Positions 1 through 11,770 are shown, numbered from the stretch's first letter. The stretch is DNA of 64,000 bases from Parelaphostrongylus tenuis (GCA_019055375.1 JAHQIW010001435.1:1-64000); one strand, 5' to 3'. Program-made: numbers and translations. Notes: generated by a model not told the origin, from the sequence alone.

Positions 1-81
1 TGTTCAAGCTTTTTGTTTAAAGCCACTCGTTCCTTATAACTTCAAATTTGACTTTCAAATCCAAAAATTGCACAATTCATT

Positions 82-330
82 CGCGAAGACGAACCGAACG
101 ACGAAACGAACGAAAACGACAGCGACGCGGAACGCGAAAACGAAAACCCGCGAACCGACGGACGCGACGGGACCGAAAACGATTTCGATTTTGATCTCAT
201 TTGTGGCTTGGCTGGGGACTATCTCTTTATAGGACTCGCGCGCGGCGCCGAGAGGTTGTTCGAAGGGGGCGGTGGCGGGGGTATATTGGTCTTTCCTGTA
301 CGAATATGCAAAACCGCATGACATTCTCTT
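82..330. other. CpG-rich island with GAACGA/GAAAACGA-type repeats
   Basis: Sharp change from AT-rich flanks to a block packed with CG dinucleotides and short imperfect repeats of the type gaacgaa/cgaaaacga, followed by ggcgccgag and a G-run. The plus frame from 52 to 321 is open and very rich in E, D, N and R but has no ATG. Likely a promoter or 5' leader region, or an internal exon of a charged protein cut by the window edge. Confidence 0.35.
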
Positions 331-928
331 GTAGTAGTGCTGCATATATTTGTTACTATGCATCGCGCCAAATTTTGTGATTTAGAGTGTTACAGTGTTG
401 GAGCTGAGTTTATTCTTGGATAGTTTGTTAAACATGAGTTGAGGTGGGTTTCTATATTGGAGATCACTTCAATCCAACTATCGTTAAGTTCTGTGACATT
501 TCTCTATAGACCTTATGACGATTGGGTGTTGAGTATAACTAGGCAGATAGACGGGCAACCGTGGTGCAGTAGAGACAAAAATCGTTTTCTTGGATTCATT
601 TGTGTATCAGAGTTCAGATCACTCGTCGGACTCTGTGTATTCGCATAGGGATACACTGTGTAGGATAGCGACCAATTAATTCGAGAATCTACACGTAAAG
701 AAGATTTGAGTAGAAACGTCTTCGGAGTGATCCGCCGATCTGACAATTTTCAAACAGATTGTCAATCACGACCCATTGCGGCTATATTTTATTGAGTTCT
801 AAATAAAAGCCTCAAAGTGTTTTTCCAATGATATTTCAGATTCCAACCTGCGTCTTCAGTTCATGTCTCAGCTCAGAAAAATCTCATATAAACAAAAAAC
901 CAGCCAGAATCTCTACCTTCTCCCAATA

Positions 929-1357
929 TCACTCTCCCAGTAAGATTATGTTTATCAATTTCAACAAGCCTTTGGAAGCAGTGAAGTCCTGCTCATTCAA
1001 TTCTGCGGCGTTTCTAATGTAACGAGTAGACGGGTGATGCTTTCCGACGGCCAATGAGAATCGCAGTCGCTGCATTTCTTTATATATTTGGTCGACTTCT
1101 TGGATGTACTTCCTCACCGCAACACGCGAATCGGCAGTCTTGTAACAAACAGGTGATAGACCAGCAAACGACACGGCTTGATCTTTTTTGGTGCCGTTTC
1201 GATCTTTGAAGAGAGCAATGTGGAACTTCGTCAAAGACGAAGTACCAGGTTGATCATTACAGAGAGCCCACCTCTCATACAATGTTACATTACAGTTGCG
1301 AACTGGTCCCTGTGAGCCAACTGGTTGCGCAAAAGAGTCGACGAAATACGTCAACAC
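929..1357 (-). CDS. unassigned open frame, about 140 codons
   Basis: The longest non-repetitive open frame near the left edge, ending in a TGA at 929. Composition is protein-like throughout (for example NVTLYERWALCNDQPGTSS, KFHIALFKDRNGTKKDQAV, YIQEVDQIYKEMQRLRFSL), with no low complexity and no membrane segment. I see no domain I can name. It may be an exon of a gene running off the left end, or a decayed mobile-element frame. No ATG is close to the 5' end, which fits an internal exon. Plus-strand exon-like pieces at 516-648 and 1378-1450 compete for the same area. Confidence 0.35.
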   Translation of the reverse strand: MLTYFVDSFAQPVGSQGPVRNCNVTLYERWALCNDQPGTSSLTKFHIALFKDRNGTKKDQAVSFAGLSPVCYKTADSRVAVRKYIQEVDQIYKEMQRLRFSLAVGKHHPSTRYIRNAAELNEQDFTASKGLLKLINIILLGE

Positions 1358-3011
1358 GGTCCTTTATTCTTACTTCAGACTTGAATTTTCCAAAACCGTG
1401 TCACTTCTACGAGTTCTGGAAAAGTTGTGCTTTATTTTTGGCATCTTAAACACCTCAATTTCAGTCCTCAAAATTCGTCAACGGTATAAGCAGTATTATC
1501 ATTCAGATTATGAATCGAGAAAGTGCATAAAGTGAGCCTTGAGGTGATGCATAATTGTCTAGATTCAAAAAACACACTATCATTAGATCATCTACAAATT
1601 CGACATTAATGTCTGAAAAAACCTAATGCCCATGAAATTTGTGACGAAGAGGAGGCAGGTAGGGCGATGGTTGTGATGCCGATCATCACAAGTACAGTGA
1701 TGCTTTGGAAACCTATCCAAGCTCACTAAGTCCCACATAATTTTCGGATCCGAAAACCAGTATCAGGTTTTATCAGCGAAGAATCACTCGCTGCAGTCGA
1801 TGAAGGAGCGTCCTCAACCACGTAGTTTCAAGACTACAAAAAGATTCAGTTAGACGAATATCAAGCGACATTCATAATAAATGCAGCAACCCTCAAAAGG
1901 TAGACAATTCGTACATAAAATGTTGTAAGGCCTGTGTATGGTGGATGCGAGGAGTCGAGGGATGCAATAAGTGCTGGGATCCACAAAGTAGATATGCCAG
2001 AAGAATCGTGTGAAGATAACGTATGACTTGAAAGTATGGTAATTGGGCTATACTAATTCTCTGGCAGAATTGAAGGACATTTTTAAAGATATACGTGTTC
2101 ATTGTGCTTGATTCTTGAGCATTTCTCATTAAGAATGAAATTGTGAAATAGGAGCAGATTGTCAAGTAAGTTTGCTTGTCAATCGTATTATATTCCCGTA
2201 ATTTCTCATTTATCTATAAGATAAACTGTCTCAAATACCCGAATATTTTCAAAAATCACAAGTGTAACTCTCACTTTTTCCTCATTTCCTTAACCACTTT
2301 GGCATTTTCTAGAAGTGAACAGCTGGAGAAACAGCTTCAATGTTCTGCGCTTCTGGGACTCGAACGTAATGGTAGGTAGTTCAAATACTAGCGGTATTAA
2401 TTAATACTACTGAATACATGATCGGATCTACTCTTTTTCCAATCCTTAAAATTTCTAGCCGTAAATCGTTTCTATTATAGAAAATTTGGTAGCGAATTAT
2501 TGTTCAAATAGTGGCTTCCATCCTTCATAGTTTTATGTTTTAGCCATAACACATGCTATCACCAAAATAAAACATTGGCGCAGTCTGATGGTGGGGAATA
2601 CGCGTTGATGCAAAACTTGAGATTTTTATGAGATCAGCTAAAATTAATTGAAGTCTGCTGAATTATTTTTAAGAGAGCTTAGCGCAAAAAAGTGCGCCCT
2701 CTCACTCTATGATAATTATCTTCAAAAACACTCCACTTCATACATGAATGGATCATTTCCGTTATCTCCACCTGTTGCTGCCCACAAAAAAAATCGCATT
2801 TTTTGCTCTTTCTTGAGAATTTCAGTAGCTTTTCGATAGCTCAAAATACGGGAATTCCAAAAGCATACATGGTTTTTGAAAAATTCCTTAGTGTACTGAT
2901 AGCAGTGAAAATCAAAGTATCTTTCACTATCGGGCATTTTTACACCAAGAAGGCTTTTCCTTCAGACTTTCAGTAATTGACCCAATAGCTCAAATACCGG
3001 CGATTTCAGTA

Positions 3012-3602
3012 ATACTAGAATGAGGAAAAAGTTCCTTGATACCCGAGAAATTCAAACTTTACGTTTGCTACACACAGTAATAGTTACTTAAATTCCTGGG
3101 AATATCTCAGCAATATTTTCAGAAGAAACTCCATGACAACGCTAGTTAACAGTCCAGAGTCTACGATGGCGTTGAGTGGAAAGTGCCCGAGACTGATTTG
3201 TCGAAAGCGCGCGCTGTTTCAGCAAGACAATGTCAAACCTCACACCGCAAAAAAGACTAAGGAAAGTGCGATGAATCGACGAAGTCAAAGTGCCACACCT
3301 AACCAGCAGTCCAAATGCCACCGTCTGGATATGAACCATTTCCTCTCAATGAAACATTTTTTGAGTGGAGTCCATTCCAACATTTGATCAAGTTGAGGAG
3401 GCATGTTAGGAATTTTCTAATTCACAGTCCAAGGAATGGTATTTCGAGCAGATCTGAAAGCTTGCAGATCGTTGGCAGAAGTTCGTGGATAATGATTAGC
3501 TTTATTTTTGAGATATAATGCTGCTGTTTCTAATTGAATTTATGTATAAACTTTGAAATTCCAGCGCCTATTAAAGAACTTTTTCCTCATTTTAGTATAT
3601 GC
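3012..3602 (+). mobile_element. mariner-A remnant, internally deleted, with terminal inverted repeats
   Basis: The left end TACTAGAATGAGGAAAAAGT reappears inverted at the right end (ACTTTTTCCTCATTTTAGTA), flanked by TA as expected for Tc1/mariner. Inside, the plus strand encodes a transposase fragment with the LFQQDNVKPHTA block around the second catalytic Asp of mariner enzymes, then frameshifts and stops. At about 590 bp it is far shorter than a 1.3 kb mariner, so it is a dead deletion derivative. Confidence 0.75.
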
Positions 3603-4110
3603 AACAGTCACAACATTATAATATATTCACCTTTCTTTAATATCTGGCGAAATTGTGATGAAAATGTGCCTTTATTTTTTTTTGGAGTACATCCTTCACT
3701 CAACTAATTCACTCAAACTCACCTTGGCAGAAGTATGGCTGGCTGTCATCCCATTAGATTCGTCTGCAATCGCTAATCAGATGACATTTTCAGAACTGAT
3801 GCTGTGTATTTCTTTGATGGTTCCGCTGTTTTGCATCCTTCTATTACGTGCCGGTCGTACAATCAACGAGAAGGTGCTCAAGTACTCGTTAGTCTGACTT
3901 GGATTCGCATCGGTTAAAATTCCGGAAACGTCCTTGTCGTCCATCATTTCAAATGATCTCAGATACCCAGGGGATTTCGCTACGTTCAAGAGTGAATGCC
4001 TTTGATAAAATATTAGCGAACTTCCGTTTCTCTTTAACTGATTTTTTTTGTTGGTAATACTATAAATATTCTTTTTTTTTACTCACATTACCCACATCAT
4101 CAGTGGTGGT

Positions 4111-4213
4111 ATTCAACGAATTTTGTACTTCCGCCTATCGCCTGTTTTACTTCTGTCTCCATTTTTGTGGAACGCTGAGCAGGAGTTCGAAGTGTATTTG
4201 GAAGAACTGGGTA
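4111..4213 (+). CDS. possible exon of an unassigned plus-strand gene
   Basis: Bounded by CATCATCAG and a GTAATT donor. One frame stays open: GGIQRILYFRLSPVLLLSPF then LWNAEQEFEVYLEEL. A preceding exon candidate (3795-3898, TDAVYFFDGSAVLHP...) lies on the same strand but its phase does not join cleanly, so this is only an exon-like signal. Confidence 0.25.
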
Positions 4214-5237
4214 ATTTAAAAATTTCAGGAAAATTGAGTCATGCCTCTAAACTATGAGCGATTTCTGCAGATGTTCCTAACAACTTGTGCGTAAAGCCCA
4301 GGTTCACCATTTGGAATACTTTCTGATTTCTTATACAATATCAATTCTTGATTCGGTTAATCTAGTCCATTTACTTATTTGAGATCTGGTAATTTCTCTG
4401 CGCATTTTAGAATCAATATCTGATCAAGAGAATTCATAGATTTTCCTAACATTGGTGTTCCTGCAGAAGCCACGTCATGATAAAAATTACTCGCTAATTT
4501 GTGGCTATGGAGCAGGTAGGACATGATTGAGGAATAGAAGCGATCGCGTTGATCTCGTGGTCGACCCTGGTTGGAATGGACAGCGATATAAATGCAGCAG
4601 TTGTTGATTGTTGGTGGGTGAATGGATGGGCACTCTCTGAATGATTGATATTGACCCTACCCAGTATCTCTTGTCGGCAACTCGTACCGCTGACCTATCA
4701 TTACTTGTGGATCAGCCCACGTATGAGTCACAGAGAAGGCATGACGTTGACTTGAACGAGATTAAGTGGAATGCCTCAGTATCTCTTCAATTCCTTTTCT
4801 TTCGGTTCTTGGTTTCACTCTTTCGAGAAAATCCACAAATAGTGCGAGGAATGTTTGTTCACTGTCGTATTCGTAGTCTTTTTGTGGCTCATTAATGGCT
4901 CGTTCCAAATAAAGATTAGATGTTATCTGGAGACGCTGTCAGACGAAGATTTACGCATCTAGATCAGTGTAAAATGTGAAGAGAAATTGAGAAGAGGACT
5001 GGTTTTACTTGTCATCCACAATGTTACATTACGTTTATAAACTGATCAGTCGCTTTATAGAGAAAAGTAAAGGTCGGCAGTATTTTTGAAATTGAAAATT
5101 GCACAGGTATTTCTCCTCAGTAAGAGAGATTTCAATGTTTTACTCAGTTCGGATAATTTGTTGATAAAACTCGGCTCAAAATTTCTGATAGTTCAAATGT
5201 TAATTACAGATGGTCACTGTTTTCTGTGTTTTGTAGA

Positions 5238-5543
5238 CAGGATCTTTTCTTTGAATTCTACCATATACAGTTTACTGCTCATGTGCATGGGATCCGTGAG
5301 GGGTTAACTTACAAGTTCTCTCCTGAGATCAATCTATTAGATGGACGCTTGTGTTCTGAGCTTACTCGTGAGAGACATACTCGTCTCTACGATATAATGT
5401 GCGGAATTCTTACCGTTCACTCTGATGTTTTTCTTCTGTTTTTAATTTTGCTATCAATTTTGCTTATCAACCTGTTTATGATGGAATATTTAATCAGCGC
5501 CGAGAGTAATAGAAGGTCGGTCCTGAAAAAAAAAAACTGTTGA
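5238..5543 (+). CDS. unassigned open frame with a C-terminal hydrophobic segment
   Basis: After an acceptor-like TGTGTTTTGTAG, an open frame runs to a TGA. It reads well at first (DLFFEFYHIQFTAHVHGIRE, EINLLDGRLCSELTRERHTR, LYDIMCGILTVHS), followed by one strongly hydrophobic stretch of about 22 residues and a basic tail. A strong internal donor (GTGAGG at about 5295) means the frame may be cut short. It could be the last exon of a membrane protein or chance. Family unknown. Confidence 0.3.
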   Translation, partial: QDLFFEFYHIQFTAHVHGIREGLTYKFSPEINLLDGRLCSELTRERHTRLYDIMCGILTVHSDVFLLFLILLSILLINLFMMEYLISAESNRRSVLKKKNC

Positions 5544-6281
5544 CAGTTCGGATTATGATTCGGTTCCCAACGTACACGTAGTAGAGTGCTTTAATACACT
5601 CTAGCCTTCCTATTCAGGTATTTACATGCAAATACGTATTCCATATATACGTATTCCATATATATGAAATCGGCTTTGCGCTGTTGTCTGCAGTGGAATA
5701 GTAACATATTTCGATGTGTGTGAACGAATTTTGCAAAATATGTGAAGGAGACGCCGTATCAGCGGTGGTAGCAAATAACTAGTACTTGTGGCCTGAAAGC
5801 TCAGTTTCTTCTATCGCACTGTCATGAACTTGTTTCATATACAAACAATCAATTTCAGTAAAAACTTGTCTTTGAACGGCTGTTATTCAAACATTGCCAT
5901 AACAAATTCTTAATCAATTTGCAGTTCTATGTGGCTAGGATTGAAGTAATCAAGAAATTCATGCTAGTTTTTCTACTTCATACTTTCAGTAACTCGTAAG
6001 TTTTATTACTTCATTTTGTGTCGAGTATGACAAGGAATAAACTATTATCATCAAGTCTTATATCTGAATTTCACAAACTACTTAAGTAGCGATTACTTCA
6101 AAGTACTGCGTTACTTAAAGGAAGCTTTTTGGCTTAGGACGCACAAAACTCAAGAAATTCAGAAGAGGAAAGCTCAAATTTGTCTTAGTCTAAAGAACAA
6201 ATGTTTTATATCTGCGCACATTGCCTAACTCCGCCACATAGATCCACTCCGATTTATAATGAGTACCTACTCAAAAAAACT

Positions 6282-6575
6282 CACGTGGCGCAGTGGCTAC
6301 AGGTGCTCTGCGTCGCACACGAGGTCAATGGTTCGATCTCGCTCGCGCTCATGGCTCTCCGAGCCATCCATCCCTCCGCGGTCAGTAAATTGGGACCAGA
6401 CTGGTCTCAGACATGTCTGGGAGAATAAGCAGCACTGGCCCGCAGCGGGAGGCCACTGCGAGTTAATGTAAAGGCCAAATATACATTCAATCTCTTGAAA
6501 CGAGGTTTAAAAATTGAAGGCGAATGCATGGCGCATCCCTCAGGTATTGATCAACACCAAGAGCTTTGTCCTTAA
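6282..6575 (+). mobile_element. SINE-A (tRNA-derived), best copy
   Basis: Head resembles a tRNA: A-box-like TGGCGCAGTGGCTA and B-box-like GGTTCGATCTC. The body (GGGAGAATAAGCAGCACTGG, GGCCACTGCGAGT) and a tail with GAATGCATGGCGCATCCCTC then TGATCAA are shared with six other copies here. The short open frames across it are not genes. Confidence 0.8.
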
Positions 6576-6865
6576 GAGCTTTTACCCACTCAAAAATCCA
6601 CACAACCTATTCGAATGTGGGTACACTTCCTGTACAGCCAGGGCGGCTTTTACAATGGACTTTTATTTAGCTGCTTATGATAGAGGCTACGTATATAGAT
6701 TCAAATCGATTGAGTCAGAGATGAGTACGCGCCATTATGTTTGTGGAATCCGTCAAATGAGATGGCATAACAAGTGATCAGACAAGATATCTAAGAAAGT
6801 TTGTTATTCTAGCAGCATTACCTTACCATCATTTATACAAAATACTGATTGATACGTAAAACTAG

Positions 6866-6935
6866 CAACTTCAGACGGGAGTCGAACCCTGGTTTCATGC
6901 TCACCACGCTCATGAACTGTCAAAGAGATTGGTCT
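6866..6935 (-). repeat. tRNA-derived repeat C copy
   Basis: Inverted T arm ACGGGAGTCGAACCCTGG preceded by CTTCAG, as in the other copies; the 5' half is diverged. Confidence 0.4.
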
Positions 6936-8109
6936 GGTAAGCACATTCGGAAACTGAACCCATCTGAGCTGATAGCATTTGAATGTGTACAATCTGTAAA
7001 AACTTCTTATTTTACTCATTTCATACCGGTATTATGATGTAATAACTATATATCCAAAGCTGAGCGAAATGCGAAACTCGAAGCCTCACACAGAAGTTTT
7101 TAACGGGAATGCGCGTACTACTACAACAAAATCGAGGCTCATGGTCATTTATATCCTACAGCTGCCAACTTACTTAGGTTTGATATCGATATGTGCTTAC
7201 CAGACCAAATCTGTTAACATGGCTGCTGATTAGAGCAAAAGATGTGATGGTACATCACGGGCCTCAGTGATGTAATGTTAGCGTAAGCCCGCGGCAGGAG
7301 TGAAACGACGAATCAGCTCTCGCCGATCTCCTAAGTTTTGCATATCATTCATATTCTTAGATATATATGCATATGTATATGTATATATAATGATAACATT
7401 ATATCACTGCTTTAAAAATGGTAAAATAAAGAATTCTTGTGGCTTGCCACCATAGTTCACCACTACAGGTAGGGGCTCGTGACTAAGAAGTGCGATGCAG
7501 AACACATGAATGTGCCACCTCTAAGAGAGTTGAATGATGAGAAGTAGTTCGGCATTCTAATACTGGATTCCAAGCACGATGAAGCAGAAAGATTGATCGC
7601 AATTGTCTTGTAAGAATTTTATCGTGTGCTAAATACGGGAACGCTGGTACTCGTTCTTAACTTCAAAAAATATGCCGTAGTATAGTTAAGTGGAATATTC
7701 ACAACGTAAACGCCATCTGTGCAAAACCAGAAATTCTATTACTCTTCTAACCTGATAATATAAAATATAAATAAAGGCATAAGTCTATAAAAACAAAGTT
7801 TCCTCCACGATTCTGATGCAGAAAAAACATACATTTTTAAGAAACGCAGAAGAAAATTCAAATAACAAAATAATCGCGATAATGAGAGTCGAGTGTGAAA
7901 CCCAATTCTATTTGCGCTGCAACAGTGTAGAGCAGAAGCTTTTTGAGGAGCTATGCACACTACTGGAATGATTGAGACTTAACCTATCAAATGATTACCA
8001 AAAGTCTGAGAAAAAGCGAAGGAAGCTCATAAGGTTTTATAATGCTTTTAGATAACGAAAAAGCACAATATATTCACATACATACCTAAGAGAATTGCGT
8101 GCTGAGCAA

Positions 8110-8170
8110 AAATACGACCTCAGAACGGCAGTCGAACCCGCGTTCCATCCATACCGGGTACGACTCACAT
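8110..8170 (-). repeat. tRNA-derived repeat C copy
   Basis: CGACCTCAGAACGGCAGTCG then AACCCGCGTTCCATCCATAC; shares the T arm and the GAGGTCGTATTTT tail (minus strand) with the copies at 43088 and 54370. Confidence 0.5.
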
Positions 8171-8740
8171 ACGTTTTGAGGGAAATTACACCTTTACTGA
8201 AATATCAGATTCGAGATGATTCTGCTCTGGTGATATCAGTGAAATATTTTTATGCAGATTTGATCACAAAAAATGTAAAAAGTGACATTGAGAAGCAGCT
8301 ATAGCTCGTTATTGTTTGCAATAATTTATGTTTGATCAAAAAGAGCCGAGGAAAACGCGCACACTCGACGCTTATTCAGCGTCAAATAATCGGCATAGCC
8401 TCACATTGAGATCGACCGCGCAAATTCGTGCAAAGTATAGACGATTTTCAGTAAAATTCACTCTATTTTGGAAGTTCACCTCAAAGAAAGGAATTTTCTC
8501 ACTTCCCCATGCTCTTTAGAACATTTACATTATTCAAATAGTAAGTCCAATTGTATACGCATGACAAAAAGTACTATGGAGGATCTAACCATGAGGAAAT
8601 AGTCATTGAATATGAATAGTATGCAAATTCAAAACGGTGTAGGTGTCAACAATACCTGAAGTACTAAATCGCCTTTTCGAAAACAATGATAATATTGCAA
8701 CCATGAACGTTTGTATCATGTATTCACCATGGATCCTTAT

Positions 8741-8922
8741 TGGGGCATCGTGGCCAAGAGGTTGTGATGCACGCCGCGGTGCGCGTGAAGGCGAGCGCCA
8801 CCCCTAAGTCACTCCGGCAGTCAACGACGAAGAACCTCTGAAACGCCACAGTCAGGCCACCCTCGCGATTGCAAGGAGGCTCGCTCAACCAGTTTCTACT
8901 GACGTTCAAGAACAAGACGAAA
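8741..8922 (+). mobile_element. SINE-B (tRNA-Ser/Leu-like head)
   Basis: Begins GGGGCATCGTGGCCAAGAGG, resembling the 5' half of a tRNA of the GCCGTGGCCGAGTGG type, followed by a body with AACGCCACAGTCAGGCC and GCGATTGCAAGGAGG. Body matches 32612-32740, head matches 34712. Confidence 0.55.
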
Positions 8923-9030
8923 AAACATATTGAATGCTAGAGGTACTGTGATCCGCACAGTGAAAAAAACACTGCGAAGACGGATCAATAAAATGTCTAT
9001 TTAAATACCTAGACATTATTTCCTTTCCCT

Positions 9031-9320
9031 GGACTCATGTGTAGTGGTTAGAGGCGCTCCGCGTGGCACATAAGGCCGATGGTTCGATCTCGTACTCATA
9101 GCTCACTGAACCATCCATCTCTCTGGGATCTGTAGAATGGTGCCCAAACTAGTGACAGACTTGTTTGGGAGGATAAGCAGCACTGACTCAATACAGCGGT
9201 GGGCCACCGCGAGTCATCATAAAGGCCAGATATGCATTCAATTGCCTTGAAGGAAGTAAGCAATTGAAATGAGTGCATTGCCCATCCCTCAGGGATTGAT
9301 CAAGGCGGAAGGCTTTTTTC
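9031..9320 (+). mobile_element. SINE-A copy
   Basis: Same head (GTAGTGGTTAGAGGCGCTCC ... GGTTCGATCTCG), body (GGATAAGCAGCACTGACTC) and tail (CATCCCTCAGGGATTGATCA) as the copy at 6282. Confidence 0.8.
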
Positions 9321-9924
9321 TGAAACTTTCTTGTTTATTTTCTAGCCATTTACCTTGAGCGACAACATCATTTCAGCTGTTCTATTTTCCGTAAGATAGC
9401 ATTGAATTTTTAATACCGAGATTTAGTGAAAGCTGGCTCTCTAACTTATTTCAACTTGAAAAACTGAGATGACGACCATTGTATAACTAAAAATTCGCCC
9501 GCCTTAGTCTTATTTGAGCCTTTTTAAATAGGGGTTTTCTCCAGTTTTATAAAGATCTCAAAAGATAATACTTCAAAAAATCAAACAAGGAGCTTAATTT
9601 TTATAGCTTTGGAAGAAATAAATGTGCACGCCTAAACGTAAGCGATATATTTCAAAGTTTTGAAGAGAGAACTGTTACTTCTTCATCCGAAATATCACTG
9701 CTTACGGATAGCAAGTGATAGAAATGAAGTTAATGAACGTCAAAAATCAGTATTTGCTCCCAACACATGAAGAGAACTTATACTTCAAAGCGAAAGATCT
9801 GCGAGTTCTAATCATTTGTGCTACAGTTAGTAAAGTTCAGTAAAATCTGAGATTGGTTGATAGCTATGATAGCGAAATTGAAGAACGAACGGTAGCGAAA
9901 CGGTTCGTCATGGTGTAAAGCTAG

Positions 9925-9985
9925 CAAGCGCTCCCGTTATGAGGGAGACGCGGGTTCAACTCCCGCCTGAGGTCAGGTTTTTGCT
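9925..9985 (+). repeat. tRNA-derived repeat C
   Basis: ATGGTGTAAAGCTAGCAAGC (A-box-like), a perfect CTCCC/GGGAG hairpin with a 7-base loop, and T arm GCGGGTTCAACTCCCGC, then CTGAGGTC. The acceptor ends do not pair, so not a normal tRNA. Eight relatives occur in the window. Confidence 0.55.
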
Positions 9986-10364
9986 CACCACTCAATTCCT
10001 TAGGACCATATTTTCGCTACTAAACTGACTTATATGACGATTGCAGTCAGTTCTCAAGCTCTATGCTCAGTCTGGACTCCAGCGACTTGCTATTGAGATA
10101 AAATCTCATTTGTTAGAACTGTAGAAGTTAAGAAAGTCTCTTCATAAGTTAACACCTCGAGGCTTCGTAAAATGTAAAATCCTCTATAGCGCTAGTCAAC
10201 AAAAATTATGCCATTTTATGTACATAGAAGGTTTCTTCTGAAAAAGTCCTCATAAAATACTAATTACATATTTCTTACATCTTTATTCGTATGGGTAGGC
10301 AATGCACAATGTGACACTCGTCATACTTAGTCGTCCTGGTGATTAATAATTTTACAAACTCAAC

Positions 10365-10602
10365 ATTGCCAATGTTGAAGTATTTCGACAAGAATACTAT
10401 GAAATACTCAACATTTTCAGTCATGGAATAAATAATCAGTAAAGTATATCGACAAGAATGCTATGGAATATCGAACATTTTTGGCTACACAACAAATAAT
10501 CAGTAATTATATGGTTACAGACACAATTCTTGCCAACATTGAAGAGTATCGGCAGCAATATGTTGAAATTCTCAATAATATTTATCAGTCGCAAAATAAA
10601 TG
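10365..10602. repeat. three diverged tandem units of about 78 bases
   Basis: Units begin near 10365, 10443 and 10532. They share CGACAAGAATACTATG-like and AACATTTT motifs and an AATAAATAATCAG end. They lie just past the stop codon of the small helical-protein gene and may be in its 3' UTR. Confidence 0.5.
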
Positions 10603-10642
10603 TACAATACAATTTAATATAAGATGACGTAATACTGTCGAA

Positions 10643-10675
10643 TTAATCCTCCTTGGATGGCGATATTGGATTTAT
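10643..10675 (-). CDS. small helical protein, exon 3 and stop
   Basis: Acceptor TGATTTCAG; ten codons (INPISPSKED) then TAA. No clear AATAAA follows; the downstream sequence is a short tandem repeat. Confidence 0.5.
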   Translation of the reverse strand: MNPISPSKED

Positions 10676-11438
10676 CTGAAATCAAAAAGTTTATATTGTA
10701 AGAGCTTATCAAGAAAGCGCTGTTGCACTTTTATCATGAGCAATTCCAAAGCTATCACTTTGTGTACCCCGTTTGCTAGAGACCATGAACACCTCTTAAA
10801 ACTTTTTTTTTTGATTCCCTCGGTCATCTCTTAGCACTTTACTCCAGGTGGAGAGACGCAAAAGGATTTGAACAAATATTGTACGAATTGAACTAATTGC
10901 CTCAAAAGTACAACGAGTGGTAATGGAGTCCTTATAGGTGCTCTTTTGGTTTAGTCAATTACAAAAGAGATTAGAAGCAGTAAAGATGCTATTTTCGTCA
11001 TATCTAAAAGCCGATTCAACTAGAAACTCACACAGTCGAGAATCCTGAGATTTATTCGTTTCTCAATTTCACTAAGCTTCATCAATCCTAATTGCAGCTG
11101 TTCAGTTTGCTGTGTCGTTGACGAAGATTCCAGTTGTTTGAAAAGAATTGCTTCCGCTATATAAACCTGGAAAATCTGTAAATAAGTAGGTACTAGTGGA
11201 GGTTTACCTTGGTATATACATCATAATTTCTTTAGAGTTATATAAGGTATTCAAAACGGCCCCACTTTGGAAACGTTTATAAAAACACATTATAACGAAT
11301 CACGATCATTCTCACCTTTCGCAATACTGATTGAAGAACTTGTAATAATTGTTCCCTATGTCGCTCACTACTCAAACTTGATGGCTTACAGGAAGATTCT
11401 GACTCGATTTCACAGTCAAATAACAGATGCTCAGACAT
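10643..11438 (-). CDS. small helical protein, three exons (gene model)
   Basis: Three minus-strand exons (11438-11316, 11166-11032, 10675-10643) join in phase 0 at both junctions into 96 residues. It starts MSEHLLFDCEIESESS, has two amphipathic, mostly helical stretches (HREQLLQVLQSVLRK and AEAILFKQLESS, then EQLQLGLMKLSEIEKR) and ends INPISPSKED with a TAA. The ATG lies two bases after a perfect TCTTCAG acceptor, the usual picture of a spliced-leader trans-spliced nematode mRNA. The same acceptor could also mean these are 3' exons of the zinc-finger gene, 8.8 kb upstream on the same strand. No family recognised; a helical dimerisation or scaffold role is only a guess. Confidence 0.6.
11032..11166 (-). 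CDS. small helical protein, exon 2
   Basis: 45 codons between TTTTCCAG and GTGAGT, in phase 0 at both ends. Glu/Gln/Leu-rich heptad-like pattern (VYIAEAILFKQLE, then QLQLGLMKLSEIEKRINLRI), compatible with a coiled coil. Confidence 0.65.
11316..11438 (-). CDS. small helical protein, exon 1
   Basis: The exon begins at 11440 after TGTCTTCAG; the first ATG is the third base. 41 codons, acidic and Ser-rich then helical, ending LQSVLRK before a GTGAGA donor. If spliced to an upstream exon, the two leading bases would complete a codon. Confidence 0.6.
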
Positions 11439-11639
11439 ATCTGAAGACATGAAAGTTAACAACAGACTCATTGGCGAAAAGCCTTTTTACTTACTACAGA
11501 AACTCAAGTATACGCTTAAAAAAGAAGAATATACGAACAGCTTATATAAAAGCCAATGAATAAAGACCAGAACAAGTGAGGTTTTGGTATATTCCAATAA
11601 CTGTACTAGAGTGGTATAATGCATGTTTATATACTAATT

Positions 11640-11770
11640 AGGGCGGAGTTGACCCAAACTGGTACCGTAGGTGTCGTCGTACTGCAGTGGGGGCATGACC
11701 CCAGATCACCGGTGCTTCGGTCGCAGATCATATCCGCCGGTCAGGATATGCCAATTACGTAATTTTCATG
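11640..11770. other. GC-rich patch, content unknown
   Basis: GTAGGTGTCGTCGTACTGCA, GATCACCGGTGCTTCGG and GCCGGTCAGGATATGCC stand out from AT-rich flanks. No open frame or RNA fold recognised. Possibly a repeat fragment. Confidence 0.3.

Noticed and set aside
6514..6777. 87-codon plus-strand frame
   Set aside because: Its first third is the tail of SINE-A; a similar start appears at 52505 on the minus strand for the same reason.
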